In this document: positions 18,759-26,980 of the stretch, piece by piece
Numbering within the stretch: position 1 is the first letter of the stretch
Layout: the number at the start of each line of letters is the position of its first letter
Assembly (NCBI RefSeq): GCF_001590865.1
Contig: NZ_BBUY01000001.1
Coordinates: forward strand, 323,607 to 387,606
Length of the DNA: 64,000 nucleotides
Direction of reading: 5' to 3'
Source of the DNA: Streptomyces sp. NBRC 110611
GTDB lineage: Bacteria; Actinomycetota; Actinomycetes; Streptomycetales; Streptomycetaceae
Notes under the pieces: generated by a model
What the model was told of the DNA's origin: nothing
The model's input: the letters and a program-made list of their open reading frames with translations, nothing else
The model's database searches: none
Program-made: the position numbers and the translations under genes

Positions 18759-21700
18759 CTAGGGCCGCTGGTGTTCCTGCCCGGCTTCGATGGCGGCGGC
18801 GGCGCGTTCGGGGTCGGTCTCCCACAGGCGGGTGGTGTGGTCGGCGCTCGTGGTGGCGAGGGTGTGTCCGTCCGGGCTGAACGCCATGAAATAGATCTCG
18901 TCGGTGTGGCCTTTGAGAACGGCGGTCCGGCGGTGTGTGCGGCTGTCCCAGAGGCGGACGGACCGGTCGCCTCCCGCGGTGGCGACGGTGTGGCCGTCGC
19001 GGCTGAAGGCGATCCCGTAAACCGGGCCGGTGCGGCTCGTCAGGGTGGCGATCGGCTTCCGCGAAGCGCTGTCCCACAGCCGGGCCGTGCCGTCCTGGGA
19101 CGCGGTGCCGATGATCCTGCCGTCAGGGCTGAACGTGGCGGCCTTCACCTCCCCGTGATGCCCTTTCAGGATGCCGGACGCGCGGCGGGCGGCTACGTCC
19201 CAGAGCCGCGCCGTGTTGTCCTCGGCGGCGCTGATCAGCGTACGTCCGTCCGGGCTGAAGCGCACCGATTCCACCACCGCTTGGTGCCCTCGTAGCACGG
19301 CGAGTGGTGTGCGGGATGCCACGTCCCACAAGCGAACCGTGTGGTCCGCGCCGCCACTCGCCACCGTCCGGCCGTCGGGAGACACCGCTACCGACATCGG
19401 CCCCCTGCCCTGGTCGTGGTGTCCCAGGACGGCCACCCGGTGTCCGCTCCGGCGGGTCAGCTGCCACAGTTCGACCGTGCCGCGGTCCGGGTTGGCGACG
19501 GCCGCCATATGTCCGTCCGGGGTGTAGGCGATGCTGCGCACGAAGGGCGGGCCGGGCAGATTGCCCTGTATTTTCCGGGTCGCCGGGTTCCAGCGGGTGA
19601 CTGTGTCGGCCCCCAAGGTGTGGGGGACGGCAAGCTCGGTCCCATCAGGGCTGAACGCGGGGACGAGAGGCTGACCTTCCTCAGGAAACTTGGACGTTGC
19701 CCGGCCGCTTTCGGTGCTCCACACCGTGATCCGGGCACCCTCCGCAGCGGCGACCTGCTTGCCGTCCGGGCTGACCGCGAGCGTGGAACTCCGGCCGACG
19801 GGCTCGTCAGGAGAAGTGACCATCATCGTGCTCTCGTGTGAGGCGAGTTCCCACGCTCGTACACCCCAGTGCTCGCAGCGGATGAACAGGGTTTTCCCGT
19901 TCGGGGCGAAGGCGAGCGACGTCATGCTGATGTCGTCATCCTCCAAACGGGCACGCTGGCTGAGGTCCGAGGTGCGCCGCAGCGTGACGCCGTCCGAGGG
20001 GGAACTTGTTGCCACAGTGCGACCATCGGGACTGAAGGCAACGGCGATGATGGCGTAGTCACCCCGTTGCGCCGAGCGGGCGCGCTGGGCACCGGTGCCG
20101 GCGTCCCACAGCCTGACCCTGCGGTCCTCGCCGCCGGTGGCCACCGTCCGGCCGTCGGGGCTGAACGCGATGGCCCGGACCTTTCCCGGCTGCCGGAGAA
20201 CGGACCGTACCCGTCGGCTTGCCAGGTCCCACAGCCGCGTGGTCGTGTCCTCCGAGGAAATGGCCAGCGTGCGGCCGTCGGAACTGAAGGCCAAGCCGGT
20301 CAACCGGCTGGGGTTTGCCTTGAGCACGGCCTTTGTACGTTCGGCTTTGAGGTCCCACAGGCGCGCCGTACCGTCGGTGCTCGCGCTGGCCAGTGTGCGG
20401 CCGTCGGGGCTGAAGGCCACCGTGGTGAGTGGGGCCGAGTGCCCGAGGAGCGTGCCGAGCAGCCTGCCGTTCGCCGGGTTCCACAACTTCACGGTGTGGT
20501 CTTCCGAAGCCGTAGCCAGTGTGGTGCCCGAGGGGGAGAAGGCGACCGTGGTCACCGTGCGGGTGTGCCCGGTGAGTTCGGTGGCGTGGTAGGCCGCGTA
20601 GGTGCTCAGCAAGCTGCTACGGGCTTCGGTGGTGTGTGCCTGGCGGTAGCCGCGCAGGGCCAGGCGCATGGCCCGCTCCGGCTGCTCGCCCACCAATCCG
20701 AGGGCCGTTGCGGCCAGTGCGCCGGACATGGCCGTGCGTCGTTCGTTCTCCGCCTGGCGGCCCCGCTGGTACGCCAGGCCGGCGGCGACGAGGGCGAGGC
20801 ACAGCAGGGCGCTGAGGGTGATCATGCTGCGGCGGGCCCGGCGCTCGCACCGGTGGGCGGCGCGTACCGAGGCGTCGAGGAAGCCGGACTCCAGGGAGTT
20901 GAGGGCGCCGCGGCCGTGCTCCCGTGCCCAGGCTCGGGCGTCCTCCAGCTGCCCGCCGCGGTAGAGCGCGTCCGGGTCACGGGCCAGTTCGTCCCAGTGC
21001 TGGGCGGCCGCGGAGAGACGGCGGTGGACCCGCAGCGCGTCCCGGTCCTCGGTGAGCCAGCGCCGCAGCCGGGGCCAGGCCCGTATGACGGCTTCGTGGG
21101 CGACCTCGACCGTACCGTCGGCCAGCACGATGAGACGGGCGGCGGCCAGCCGGCGCAGCAGTGCGGCCACGTCGTCGTAGCCCGCGCCATCAGGCGGCGG
21201 GGCGTCGGCGGTGCCGCGGCAGGTGGTGCCGCGGCAGGTGGTGCCGGCCGGCGCGGCGGCTGCGGAGGCCGCCAGGCCGGTGAGTTCGGCGCGTGATACC
21301 CGGCGGCGGGTGTCCTCGACGCCGTCGCCGAGTGCGGTGAGGCGGAGGAAGACGGCCCGCATCAGGGACTGGCGGGCGGGGGATTCGCCCGCGTAGACCG
21401 CCTCGGCGGTCTGGGCCACGGCGCCGCGCATACCGCCGGTGGCGCGGTAGTCGTCCAGACGCAGGGCAGCAGGGGCGGGGCCGTGGCGGCGGCGCCAGGT
21501 TTCGCGCAGGGCATGCGCCACCAGCGGGAGGGCGCCGGGCTGGTCCGTGGCCTCGGCGAGGACGGTCGCCACCAGCTCGGGGTCGACCGTGACCCCGGCC
21601 CGCGCCGCGGGTTCGACGATGATCTCGCGCAGCTCGTCGCGGGAGGGCAGGCAGACCGGCACCTGTCTGCCTTCGTGCAGTGCGGCCCGCAGCCCGCGGT

Positions 21701-22571
21701 GGGCGAAGCACTGGCCGTAGAAGTCGTCCCGTACGCCGATGACCAGCCGGAGCCGGGGCGACTGGGCACCGGCCAGCTCGGCCAGGGCGGAGTGGAACAC
21801 GGCGCGTTCCGCTTCGTCGGCGCAGAGCGTGAACGCCTCCTCGAACTGGTCGATGACCAGGAGCACCCGCTCCTCCTCCGGGCGCCCCGACAGCCAGGTG
21901 TGCAAGGCCAGTTCCAGCTGCTGTGGCTCTTGGGCGAGCCCTGACAGCGCTACGGCGTCGGCACGCGTACCGATGACTCGGCTCACGGCGTCGGCCAGCG
22001 CGGTCAGCGGGTGCGCCCCCGGAGTCAGCGAGACGGTGTGCCAGTGGGGCCCCAGCTCCGGCAGCAGTCCGGCCCGCAGCAGTGATGACTTGCCGCTGCC
22101 CGAGGCGCCGAACACGGCCGTCAGCGGGCTCTGTTCCACGCCGGCGGACAGTTCCTTCACCAACGCCATGCGCCCGAAGAACAGGTCGGCGTCCTCGGTG
22201 CCGAAGGCCGCGAGCCCGGGATACGGGCACCGGGCCGCCGGCTCCTCACCGGCGCACCCCTCGCTGGCCTCCAGCGCGGCCCGCCACCGCGCCTCCCACT
22301 CGGAGCGCTTGCCTCCGCAGGCTTCCGCGAACGCGAGGAGCACGTCCAACGACGGCAGCCGGTCCCCCTTGGTCGCCGCGGCCAACGTGCTCACCGAATA
22401 GTGGGCCTTCTTCGCCAGGGCCCGGTAGCTGGGGCCGCCCGCCCCCGCCCGTAATCGCCGCAGCTCCCACGCCAGCCGCTCCACGGGGCCTGCCTCGGGG
22501 TCCACCGGATTTTCCGGCCGCCCCACTTTCGCCCCGCCCGAGGCCTTCCGTTCATGTCCGTTCGCCCTCAT
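18759..22571 (-). CDS. XRE - STAND NTPase - WD40 repeat signalling protein
   Basis: From ATG 22571 (GAGGGGGAG upstream) the protein has 1270 residues. An XRE-like helix-turn-helix (ELRRLRAGAGGPSYRALAKKAHYSVSTL region, about 25-80) is followed by a STAND-type NTPase with P-loop AVFGASGSGKSSLLRAG near 150 and Walker B VLLVIDQFEEAFTL near 240. Then come a helical arm, one hydrophobic helix (MITLSALLCLALVAAGLAY) and 14 WD40-type repeats marked by FSPDGRT and ARLWD, enough for two seven-bladed propellers. Such proteins are thought to work as nucleotide-switched sensors; some relatives act in anti-phage or self-recognition systems. Target unknown. Confidence 0.9.
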   Translation of the reverse strand: MRANGHERKASGGAKVGRPENPVDPEAGPVERLAWELRRLRAGAGGPSYRALAKKAHYSVSTLAAATKGDRLPSLDVLLAFAEACGGKRSEWEARWRAALEASEGCAGEEPAARCPYPGLAAFGTEDADLFFGRMALVKELSAGVEQSPLTAVFGASGSGKSSLLRAGLLPELGPHWHTVSLTPGAHPLTALADAVSRVIGTRADAVALSGLAQEPQQLELALHTWLSGRPEEERVLLVIDQFEEAFTLCADEAERAVFHSALAELAGAQSPRLRLVIGVRDDFYGQCFAHRGLRAALHEGRQVPVCLPSRDELREIIVEPAARAGVTVDPELVATVLAEATDQPGALPLVAHALRETWRRRHGPAPAALRLDDYRATGGMRGAVAQTAEAVYAGESPARQSLMRAVFLRLTALGDGVEDTRRRVSRAELTGLAASAAAAPAGTTCRGTTCRGTADAPPPDGAGYDDVAALLRRLAAARLIVLADGTVEVAHEAVIRAWPRLRRWLTEDRDALRVHRRLSAAAQHWDELARDPDALYRGGQLEDARAWAREHGRGALNSLESGFLDASVRAAHRCERRARRSMITLSALLCLALVAAGLAYQRGRQAENERRTAMSGALAATALGLVGEQPERAMRLALRGYRQAHTTEARSSLLSTYAAYHATELTGHTRTVTTVAFSPSGTTLATASEDHTVKLWNPANGRLLGTLLGHSAPLTTVAFSPDGRTLASASTDGTARLWDLKAERTKAVLKANPSRLTGLAFSSDGRTLAISSEDTTTRLWDLASRRVRSVLRQPGKVRAIAFSPDGRTVATGGEDRRVRLWDAGTGAQRARSAQRGDYAIIAVAFSPDGRTVATSSPSDGVTLRRTSDLSQRARLEDDDISMTSLAFAPNGKTLFIRCEHWGVRAWELASHESTMMVTSPDEPVGRSSTLAVSPDGKQVAAAEGARITVWSTESGRATSKFPEEGQPLVPAFSPDGTELAVPHTLGADTVTRWNPATRKIQGNLPGPPFVRSIAYTPDGHMAAVANPDRGTVELWQLTRRSGHRVAVLGHHDQGRGPMSVAVSPDGRTVASGGADHTVRLWDVASRTPLAVLRGHQAVVESVRFSPDGRTLISAAEDNTARLWDVAARRASGILKGHHGEVKAATFSPDGRIIGTASQDGTARLWDSASRKPIATLTSRTGPVYGIAFSRDGHTVATAGGDRSVRLWDSRTHRRTAVLKGHTDEIYFMAFSPDGHTLATTSADHTTRLWETDPERAAAAIEAGQEHQRP

Positions 22572-22798
22572 GAGCTCCCCCTCTTTCGCTCCCGCGGACC
22601 GCACTATTGTCCGCGTTGTTTGTCGACTTCCAGCTGCGCTTTCGGACAATTGGCCGCCTCCCGCAGGGTCGTTCATGTCGACGCCGACCCGGCGCCGGCA
22701 CATCTGACAGCCCAAGTCAGAGCCCGGGTCAGAACCCAAGCCGGAACGAGGGTCAGAACCCGGGGCAGAATCCCAGTCGCAACTCAAGGACGGATCTC

Positions 22799-23230
22799 AT
22801 GAAGCGCAAGCTCGCCCTCACCACAGCCACCGCGGTCATCGGAGTAGGCGGTCTGGTCGGCGTGGCTCCGGCCGCCACTGCCGCGCCCTCCTCGCCCGCC
22901 ACCACCACTGCTGCCGCTGCGGCAGCCTCTTCGGCGCAGCAGTCCGGGACCGAGACGTTCATCACGGACGCGCAGGGCCGCAAGGTGGCGAAGATCAAGT
23001 ACACGACGCTGAACACGCGCGCCGCGAAGGGGTGGGTCAAGAAGCTGTCCAACGACAAGATCTGCGCCCAGGCGCTGGTGAAGTGGTACAAGGGCGGCAA
23101 GGTCAAGGACACCGACCTGTCCAAGAAGGTGTGCCGCAAGGGCAAGACGCACCACTTCTCCCTGCGCGCCGGCGACAAGCCCCACTTCTTCACGGCCAGC
23201 AAGGTGAAGGCCGGAATCAGGCTGTCCTGA
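22799..23230 (+). CDS. Small secreted protein, unknown function
   Basis: 143 residues from ATG 22799 (AAGGA about 8 bases upstream). A Sec signal peptide (KRKLALTTATAVIGVGGLVGVAPAATA) precedes an Ala/Thr-rich linker and a basic mature domain of about 90 residues with two Cys (KICAQALVKWY and KKVCRKGKTHHF) likely bridged outside the cell. Lysine content is high (about one in six in the mature domain). No enzyme family is recognised. The upstream 100 bp contains repeated GTCAGAACC-like units. It is divergent from the WD40 gene. Confidence 0.78.
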   Translation: MKRKLALTTATAVIGVGGLVGVAPAATAAPSSPATTTAAAAAASSAQQSGTETFITDAQGRKVAKIKYTTLNTRAAKGWVKKLSNDKICAQALVKWYKGGKVKDTDLSKKVCRKGKTHHFSLRAGDKPHFFTASKVKAGIRLS

Positions 23231-23303
23231 TCACCGGCGAAGACCGTCAGCGCCAAACCGGCCAGGTGAACACGAGGGGATTGACCTGACCGGCGAAAAG
23301 GAA

Positions 23304-23337
23304 CCGGGCCCGGCAGCCGCACAGCTGCCGGGTCCGG
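23304..23337. terminator. Hairpin between convergent small genes
   Basis: CCGGGCCCGGCAGC (23304-23317) pairs with GCTGCCGGGTCCGG (23324-23337), one G-T position, with a 6-base loop. It sits between the secreted-protein stop and the end of the minus-strand Cys-protein gene. Confidence 0.8.
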
Positions 23338-23341
23338 ACTG

Positions 23342-23503
23342 TCACTGTCGGTGGTGCGTGGGGTGGCGGCGAAGCTCGACGTTGCAGTCGGTCGCCTTCG
23401 ATCTGTCCCCGACGGCGTACGCCGCCGCACGCTGCCGGGCCAGCGCCGCGCATACATCACAACCGGCTACCGGCTCGGGCTCCCGCCGCGTAACGTGGTG
23501 CAT
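23342..23503 (-). CDS. 53-residue Cys-containing small protein (CDVCxALARQR family)
   Basis: Read on the minus strand from ATG 23503 to TGA 23342, this gives MHHVTRREPEPVAG, then CDVCAALARQRAAAYAVG, DRSKATDCNVELRRHP and a short His-rich tail. A paralogue lies at 47922-48113 with the same core (CDVCGALARQR, VGDKSKVTDFNVEMRRHP), which supports both being real genes. The CxxC plus further Cys/His suggests a small metal-binding or redox protein. It is divergent from an XRE-DUF5753 gene (the gap is about 50 bp). AGAGAG lies upstream. Confidence 0.7.
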   Translation of the reverse strand: MHHVTRREPEPVAGCDVCAALARQRAAAYAVGDRSKATDCNVELRRHPTHHRQ

Positions 23504-23553
23504 GTCGTCAATCTCTCTGGGTTGAAGGCCACGCCCCCGGACGTCACCGGGAG

Positions 23554-24423
23554 GTGGTGGGCCTCACCCAGGCCGTTTTAGCGAGCAAGATCCCCTGCGA
23601 TCGCTCGCACGTAGCGCGGGTGGAGGCGGGCACGCGCGTCCCGCACGACTCCTTCGCGAAGACCTGCGACGAAATACTGGGCACCGGCGGGGTGTTGGAG
23701 CGGTTGTGGGGGCAGATCGACTGGTATCCGGAGGTGCAGCATCCGGACTGGTTCGAGCGCCGGGCCGCGATGGACGCGGAGACGGTGGAGCTGCGGGAGT
23801 ATCAGGAGCGGATCGTCCCCGGCTTGTTGCAGACGCCCGAATATGCGTGGGCGCTGTTCTCGCAGGTCATGAGCGGGGATGAGGTCGAGACGCGCGTTCA
23901 CGCCCGGTTGAGTCGACAACGGCGCTTCCTGGCCGACGGAGGCCCGCTGTACATCGCGCTTCTGGACGAGAGTTGTCTGCGCAACATGGTGGGAAGCGCA
24001 GCCATCATGCGGGACCAGTGCGCGCACTTGCTGGAGGCTGCACGACACCCCAACATCCTCATCCAGGTGGTTCCGTCGGACCGACCGGACGTCGCGCGCC
24101 CCAACGGCTCCATGTCGCTGATCGAACTCCCCGACGGACATCGGTGGGTGTATTCGGAGTCGTTGGACCGTGGCCATTTCAACGACGATCCTGCCCTCTT
24201 CAGGCGGCACAGCCAGGCTTACGATGTGCTGAGGGCGGACGCTCCGTCAGCCCGTGAGTCCGGCGCTCTGATCAGCGACGCGATGGAAGGGTACGAGCAG
24301 CATGGACAGGCACGAACTCGGCGCGGTGACCTGGGTCAAAAGCAGCTACAGCGGCAACAACGGCGGCAACTGCATCGAAATCGCCCCCGGTATCCCCGCC
24401 CTCGTCCCCGTCCGCGACAGTAA
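23554..24423 (+). CDS. XRE-family regulator with DUF5753 domain, N-terminally short and C-terminally extended
   Basis: The C-terminal part is a clear DUF5753 domain (ERRAAMDAETVELREYQERIVPGLLQTPEYA, in pieces, and RQRRFLADGG). The N-terminal helix-turn-helix is incomplete: it enters at VVGLTQAVLASKIPCDRSHVARVEAGTRVP, lacking the usual first helix, and the best start is a GTG at 23554/23557 with GGGAG abutting it. At the other end the frame runs 120 bp into the DUF397 gene, giving an Arg/Gln-rich tail, where relatives stop soon after AMEGYE. Both ends suggest decay or indels. Relatives (WhiJ/AbaA-like) work with a DUF397 partner in development and antibiotic control. Confidence 0.72.
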   Translation: MVGLTQAVLASKIPCDRSHVARVEAGTRVPHDSFAKTCDEILGTGGVLERLWGQIDWYPEVQHPDWFERRAAMDAETVELREYQERIVPGLLQTPEYAWALFSQVMSGDEVETRVHARLSRQRRFLADGGPLYIALLDESCLRNMVGSAAIMRDQCAHLLEAARHPNILIQVVPSDRPDVARPNGSMSLIELPDGHRWVYSESLDRGHFNDDPALFRRHSQAYDVLRADAPSARESGALISDAMEGYEQHGQARTRRGDLGQKQLQRQQRRQLHRNRPRYPRPRPRPRQ

Positions 24424-24526
24424 GAATGCTGACGGCCCGGTGCTGGCCTTCCCCGCCGCCGACTGGTCGTCGTTCGTCGCGGCCGTCAAGGGTGGGGAGT
24501 TCCAGGCAGCCGGGTTCGTCGGCTGA
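24302..24526 (+). CDS. DUF397 domain protein, partner of the XRE-DUF5753 regulator
   Basis: The 74-residue protein reads ELGAVTWVKSSYSGNNGGNC, IEIAPGIPALVPVRDSKNAD and PVLAFPAADWSSFVAAVKGG, a full-length DUF397 domain. DUF397 genes sit directly behind XRE-DUF5753 genes across Streptomyces, and the pair is thought to act as regulator and small antagonist. Here the start lies inside the 3' end of the upstream frame, so the two would be translationally entangled. Confidence 0.92.
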   Translation: MDRHELGAVTWVKSSYSGNNGGNCIEIAPGIPALVPVRDSKNADGPVLAFPAADWSSFVAAVKGGEFQAAGFVG

Positions 24527-24616
24527 ACGCCGGGTCGGCGACCTTGGGTTAGCGCCTGACACGGAGTGTGTCTCTCGCCTATGCTGCGGCTTCCGTTGGC
24601 GTGATGGGGGAGGCCG

Positions 24617-26569
24617 ATGTCTCGGATGGATGTGCCCGCGCAGCCTGGGGAGCCCGGGGGTGTTGCGGGCCGCGCATGGCTGACCAAAGAGCCGGGTGGG
24701 CCCGGCGGTCCGGGCGGGCCGCCGTCTTCGCTGCCCGCCACTCCGCCCGGCGCCAGTGAGGCAACCCGGCTGCTGTGTGCCGGTACGTACATGGACGCGG
24801 GGTTCCGGGACGCGGTCGTCGACGAACTGTACGTCCACGAGGAGCGGTTCGCCGCACCCTCCCTGGGCATCGACGCCGCCCGGGTGCTCGCCCACGCGCT
24901 GCGCTCCCGCCGTCTGGAGCTGGGCTGGGCCGCCGCGATCCTGTTCGTGTGGATCGTGGCGCTTCCGCTGTCGTCCGGGCTGGCGGCGCTCTATGTCTTC
25001 CCGGTGGCCCTCATGGGGCTCGCCCGTTTCGTCCGCCGGGCGCCCATCCCGCAGTGGCTGGCGCGCGGTGTCTCCTTCCTGTTGCGCTGGTACGGGCGGA
25101 TCACGCTGTTCCTGTTCGTGCTGGCGCTGCTGATCGCGGCCTTCACCGGAAGCGCCTCCTTCGGGAGCGGCGTGGGGGATTCGGTCTCCGACCTGCTGCC
25201 GGACCTCCTGTCGGGGTTCGGGTCGTCCGGGAGCGGTGGATACGGCGGCTACAGCGGCTACAGCGGGTATTCGGGTCACGGGGCGCTCTCCGGGGTCGCC
25301 ACCAGCGTCTCGTACGTGGAAGTCGCGCAGGGTTCGAGCGCAGGCTCCGACTCGGGGCTGCTCCAGGTGTGGGTCACGCTGCTGCTGCCCCTGCTGGTGG
25401 CCGCGATGGTCTGGATGCAACAGGGCCAGTTCGCCCGGGTGCTGGCCGGTGAGCTGTCCCGCGAACGCTTCCCCGACGTGATGAACGACCCCGCCGAGCG
25501 GGCCGAGGGGATGCGCTTCCGGCGGCTGATGGACCGGGTGCGCATCGAGCAGCACGGGCCGCTGGTGATGTACCGCGCCGCCGACCCGTTCTGCGGCGCC
25601 GGATGGTCGTACAAGACCTGGTCGCTGTCGGTGGAGCTGAATCCGAGGTCGGACCGGAAGGCGGAACCGCTCGACAACAGCGCCATCCTGGCGCGGATCG
25701 TCCCGCTGGTCGCGGCGCTGCGGGTGCCGTCCCCGCACGGTTCGCCGGCGGCGGCGGACGCGGTCCGCGACCGGCTCCGGGCCATTGAGATCGACGAGTG
25801 CGTGTTCCTGCCGGCCGAGGGGCTGCCGACCCGCGAGGCGGCGCCGTACGCGCCCCAGGCGTTCGAGCAGCACCGGGCCGCCGCGGTGGAGGAGGGCGGC
25901 GAGACCCGTCGGCACTTCCTGCGGATCCGGGTCGGCGGCTGGGAGGAGGGCGTGGTCACCACGGTCTTCGTACGGGTGCACACCCAGGGCGGGATGCTGA
26001 TGCTGGAGGTCGCGCCGCATGTGCTGTGGCCGCTGCGGCAGCTGTTCCAGGACGCCGACCGGATCGCCCACCAGTACCGGCACCACCACCACTTCGGCAA
26101 GGCGGTCTGGGCACTGACCCGTACGCCCCGCTCCGCGGGTGACGCCGTGCTCACGCTGGTGCGCGGTCTGCAGTCGGCCTGGCGGCTGGCCACCGCGGGA
26201 CATGACGCGGCGCTCCCCGAGGGGCCCGGTGCCGCGGTCCGCGAGCTGGGTTCGTACGGTGAGTCCTCGCTCTTCCAGGACATGGACGTGGCCCGCTATC
26301 TGAAGACCATTCAGCAGCGGGTGGCGGCAGGGGTGACCACCGCGCTGCGCGAGGCCGGTTACCAGACCGAGGAGTTCGAGCAGCGGATCGTCCATGTCGC
26401 CGAGGGCGGTACGTACGTCGAGTCCGCACAGGGCGCGATCGGCATCGGTGACCACAACACGATCACCCACAACGCCGGCGGTTCCAGCGGTTCCAGCAGG
26501 TCCAGCAGGTCCACGAGCAGCAGCACCGGCAGCGGCCCGACGGGCTCTGCGGCGAAGGGGAGGAAGTAG
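24617..26569 (+). CDS. Four-helix membrane protein ending in an IGDHNT (RHIM/BASS-like) motif
   Basis: 650 residues from ATG 24617, with GGGGGAGG just upstream. Order: Pro/Gly-rich start (1-45); a conserved-looking segment with YMDAGFRDAVVDELYVHEER; membrane helices at about 101-120, 121-138, 161-178 and 249-267; a Gly/Ser/Tyr loop (YGGYSGYSGYSG); a large soluble domain (about 290-600); and a C-terminal motif GAIGIGDHNTITHN (606-619) followed by a Ser/Thr-rich end. The motif recurs in the next protein. I do not recognise the soluble domain. It is first in a tight three-gene operon (1-2 bp gaps). Confidence 0.82.
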   Translation: MSRMDVPAQPGEPGGVAGRAWLTKEPGGPGGPGGPPSSLPATPPGASEATRLLCAGTYMDAGFRDAVVDELYVHEERFAAPSLGIDAARVLAHALRSRRLELGWAAAILFVWIVALPLSSGLAALYVFPVALMGLARFVRRAPIPQWLARGVSFLLRWYGRITLFLFVLALLIAAFTGSASFGSGVGDSVSDLLPDLLSGFGSSGSGGYGGYSGYSGYSGHGALSGVATSVSYVEVAQGSSAGSDSGLLQVWVTLLLPLLVAAMVWMQQGQFARVLAGELSRERFPDVMNDPAERAEGMRFRRLMDRVRIEQHGPLVMYRAADPFCGAGWSYKTWSLSVELNPRSDRKAEPLDNSAILARIVPLVAALRVPSPHGSPAAADAVRDRLRAIEIDECVFLPAEGLPTREAAPYAPQAFEQHRAAAVEEGGETRRHFLRIRVGGWEEGVVTTVFVRVHTQGGMLMLEVAPHVLWPLRQLFQDADRIAHQYRHHHHFGKAVWALTRTPRSAGDAVLTLVRGLQSAWRLATAGHDAALPEGPGAAVRELGSYGESSLFQDMDVARYLKTIQQRVAAGVTTALREAGYQTEEFEQRIVHVAEGGTYVESAQGAIGIGDHNTITHNAGGSSGSSRSSRSTSSSTGSGPTGSAAKGRK

Positions 26570-26570
26570 C

Positions 26571-26978
26571 GTGGCGGCAACGGCTGACGAGCGCGACAGG
26601 GGCACCGGGCCGGGCACGAGCACGGGCGCCGGCATCCATATCGGGAGCGTCCAGGGGGCGTTCGCCATCGGTGACCACAACACGGTGACCCACAACGAGG
26701 GAACCGGCGTGGCGCCGGCGGACCCGGCGCAGCAGGAACTGCTGCGGGCGGTCCGCGAACTGCGTGAGGATCTCGCCCGGGCGGTGGAGACCCCGCAGAT
26801 CACGGTCCTGCGCGGGGAACTCGCCGATACCGAGACGGAGATCGCGGAGGGCGGTGCGGCGGGGGCCGGGCGGCTGGCCCGGCTTCGTACGGCGCTGGCG
26901 GACGCGGGCGCGGTCGTCGGCCTGCTGGCCTCCGGGGCCGCGGTCGGCCAGGCTGTCGCGGCCCTGGTGGGAGGCTGA
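26571..26978 (+). CDS. Small protein sharing the IGDHNT motif, with helical C-terminal region
   Basis: 135 residues from GTG 26571, one base after the previous stop, with GGGGAGGA upstream. The motif GAFAIGDHNTVTHN (29-42) matches the C-terminus of the preceding protein at 13 of 19 positions when flanks are included. The rest is a predicted coiled or helical stretch (QQELLRAVRELREDLARAV, then LADTETEIAEGG) ending with a hydrophobic segment ADAGAVVGLLASGAAVGQAVAALV that may insert in or touch the membrane. Shared motifs in neighbours are how bacterial amyloid signalling pairs are recognised. The function is otherwise unknown. Confidence 0.78.
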   Translation: MAATADERDRGTGPGTSTGAGIHIGSVQGAFAIGDHNTVTHNEGTGVAPADPAQQELLRAVRELREDLARAVETPQITVLRGELADTETEIAEGGAAGAGRLARLRTALADAGAVVGLLASGAAVGQAVAALVGG

Positions 26979-26980
26979 CG

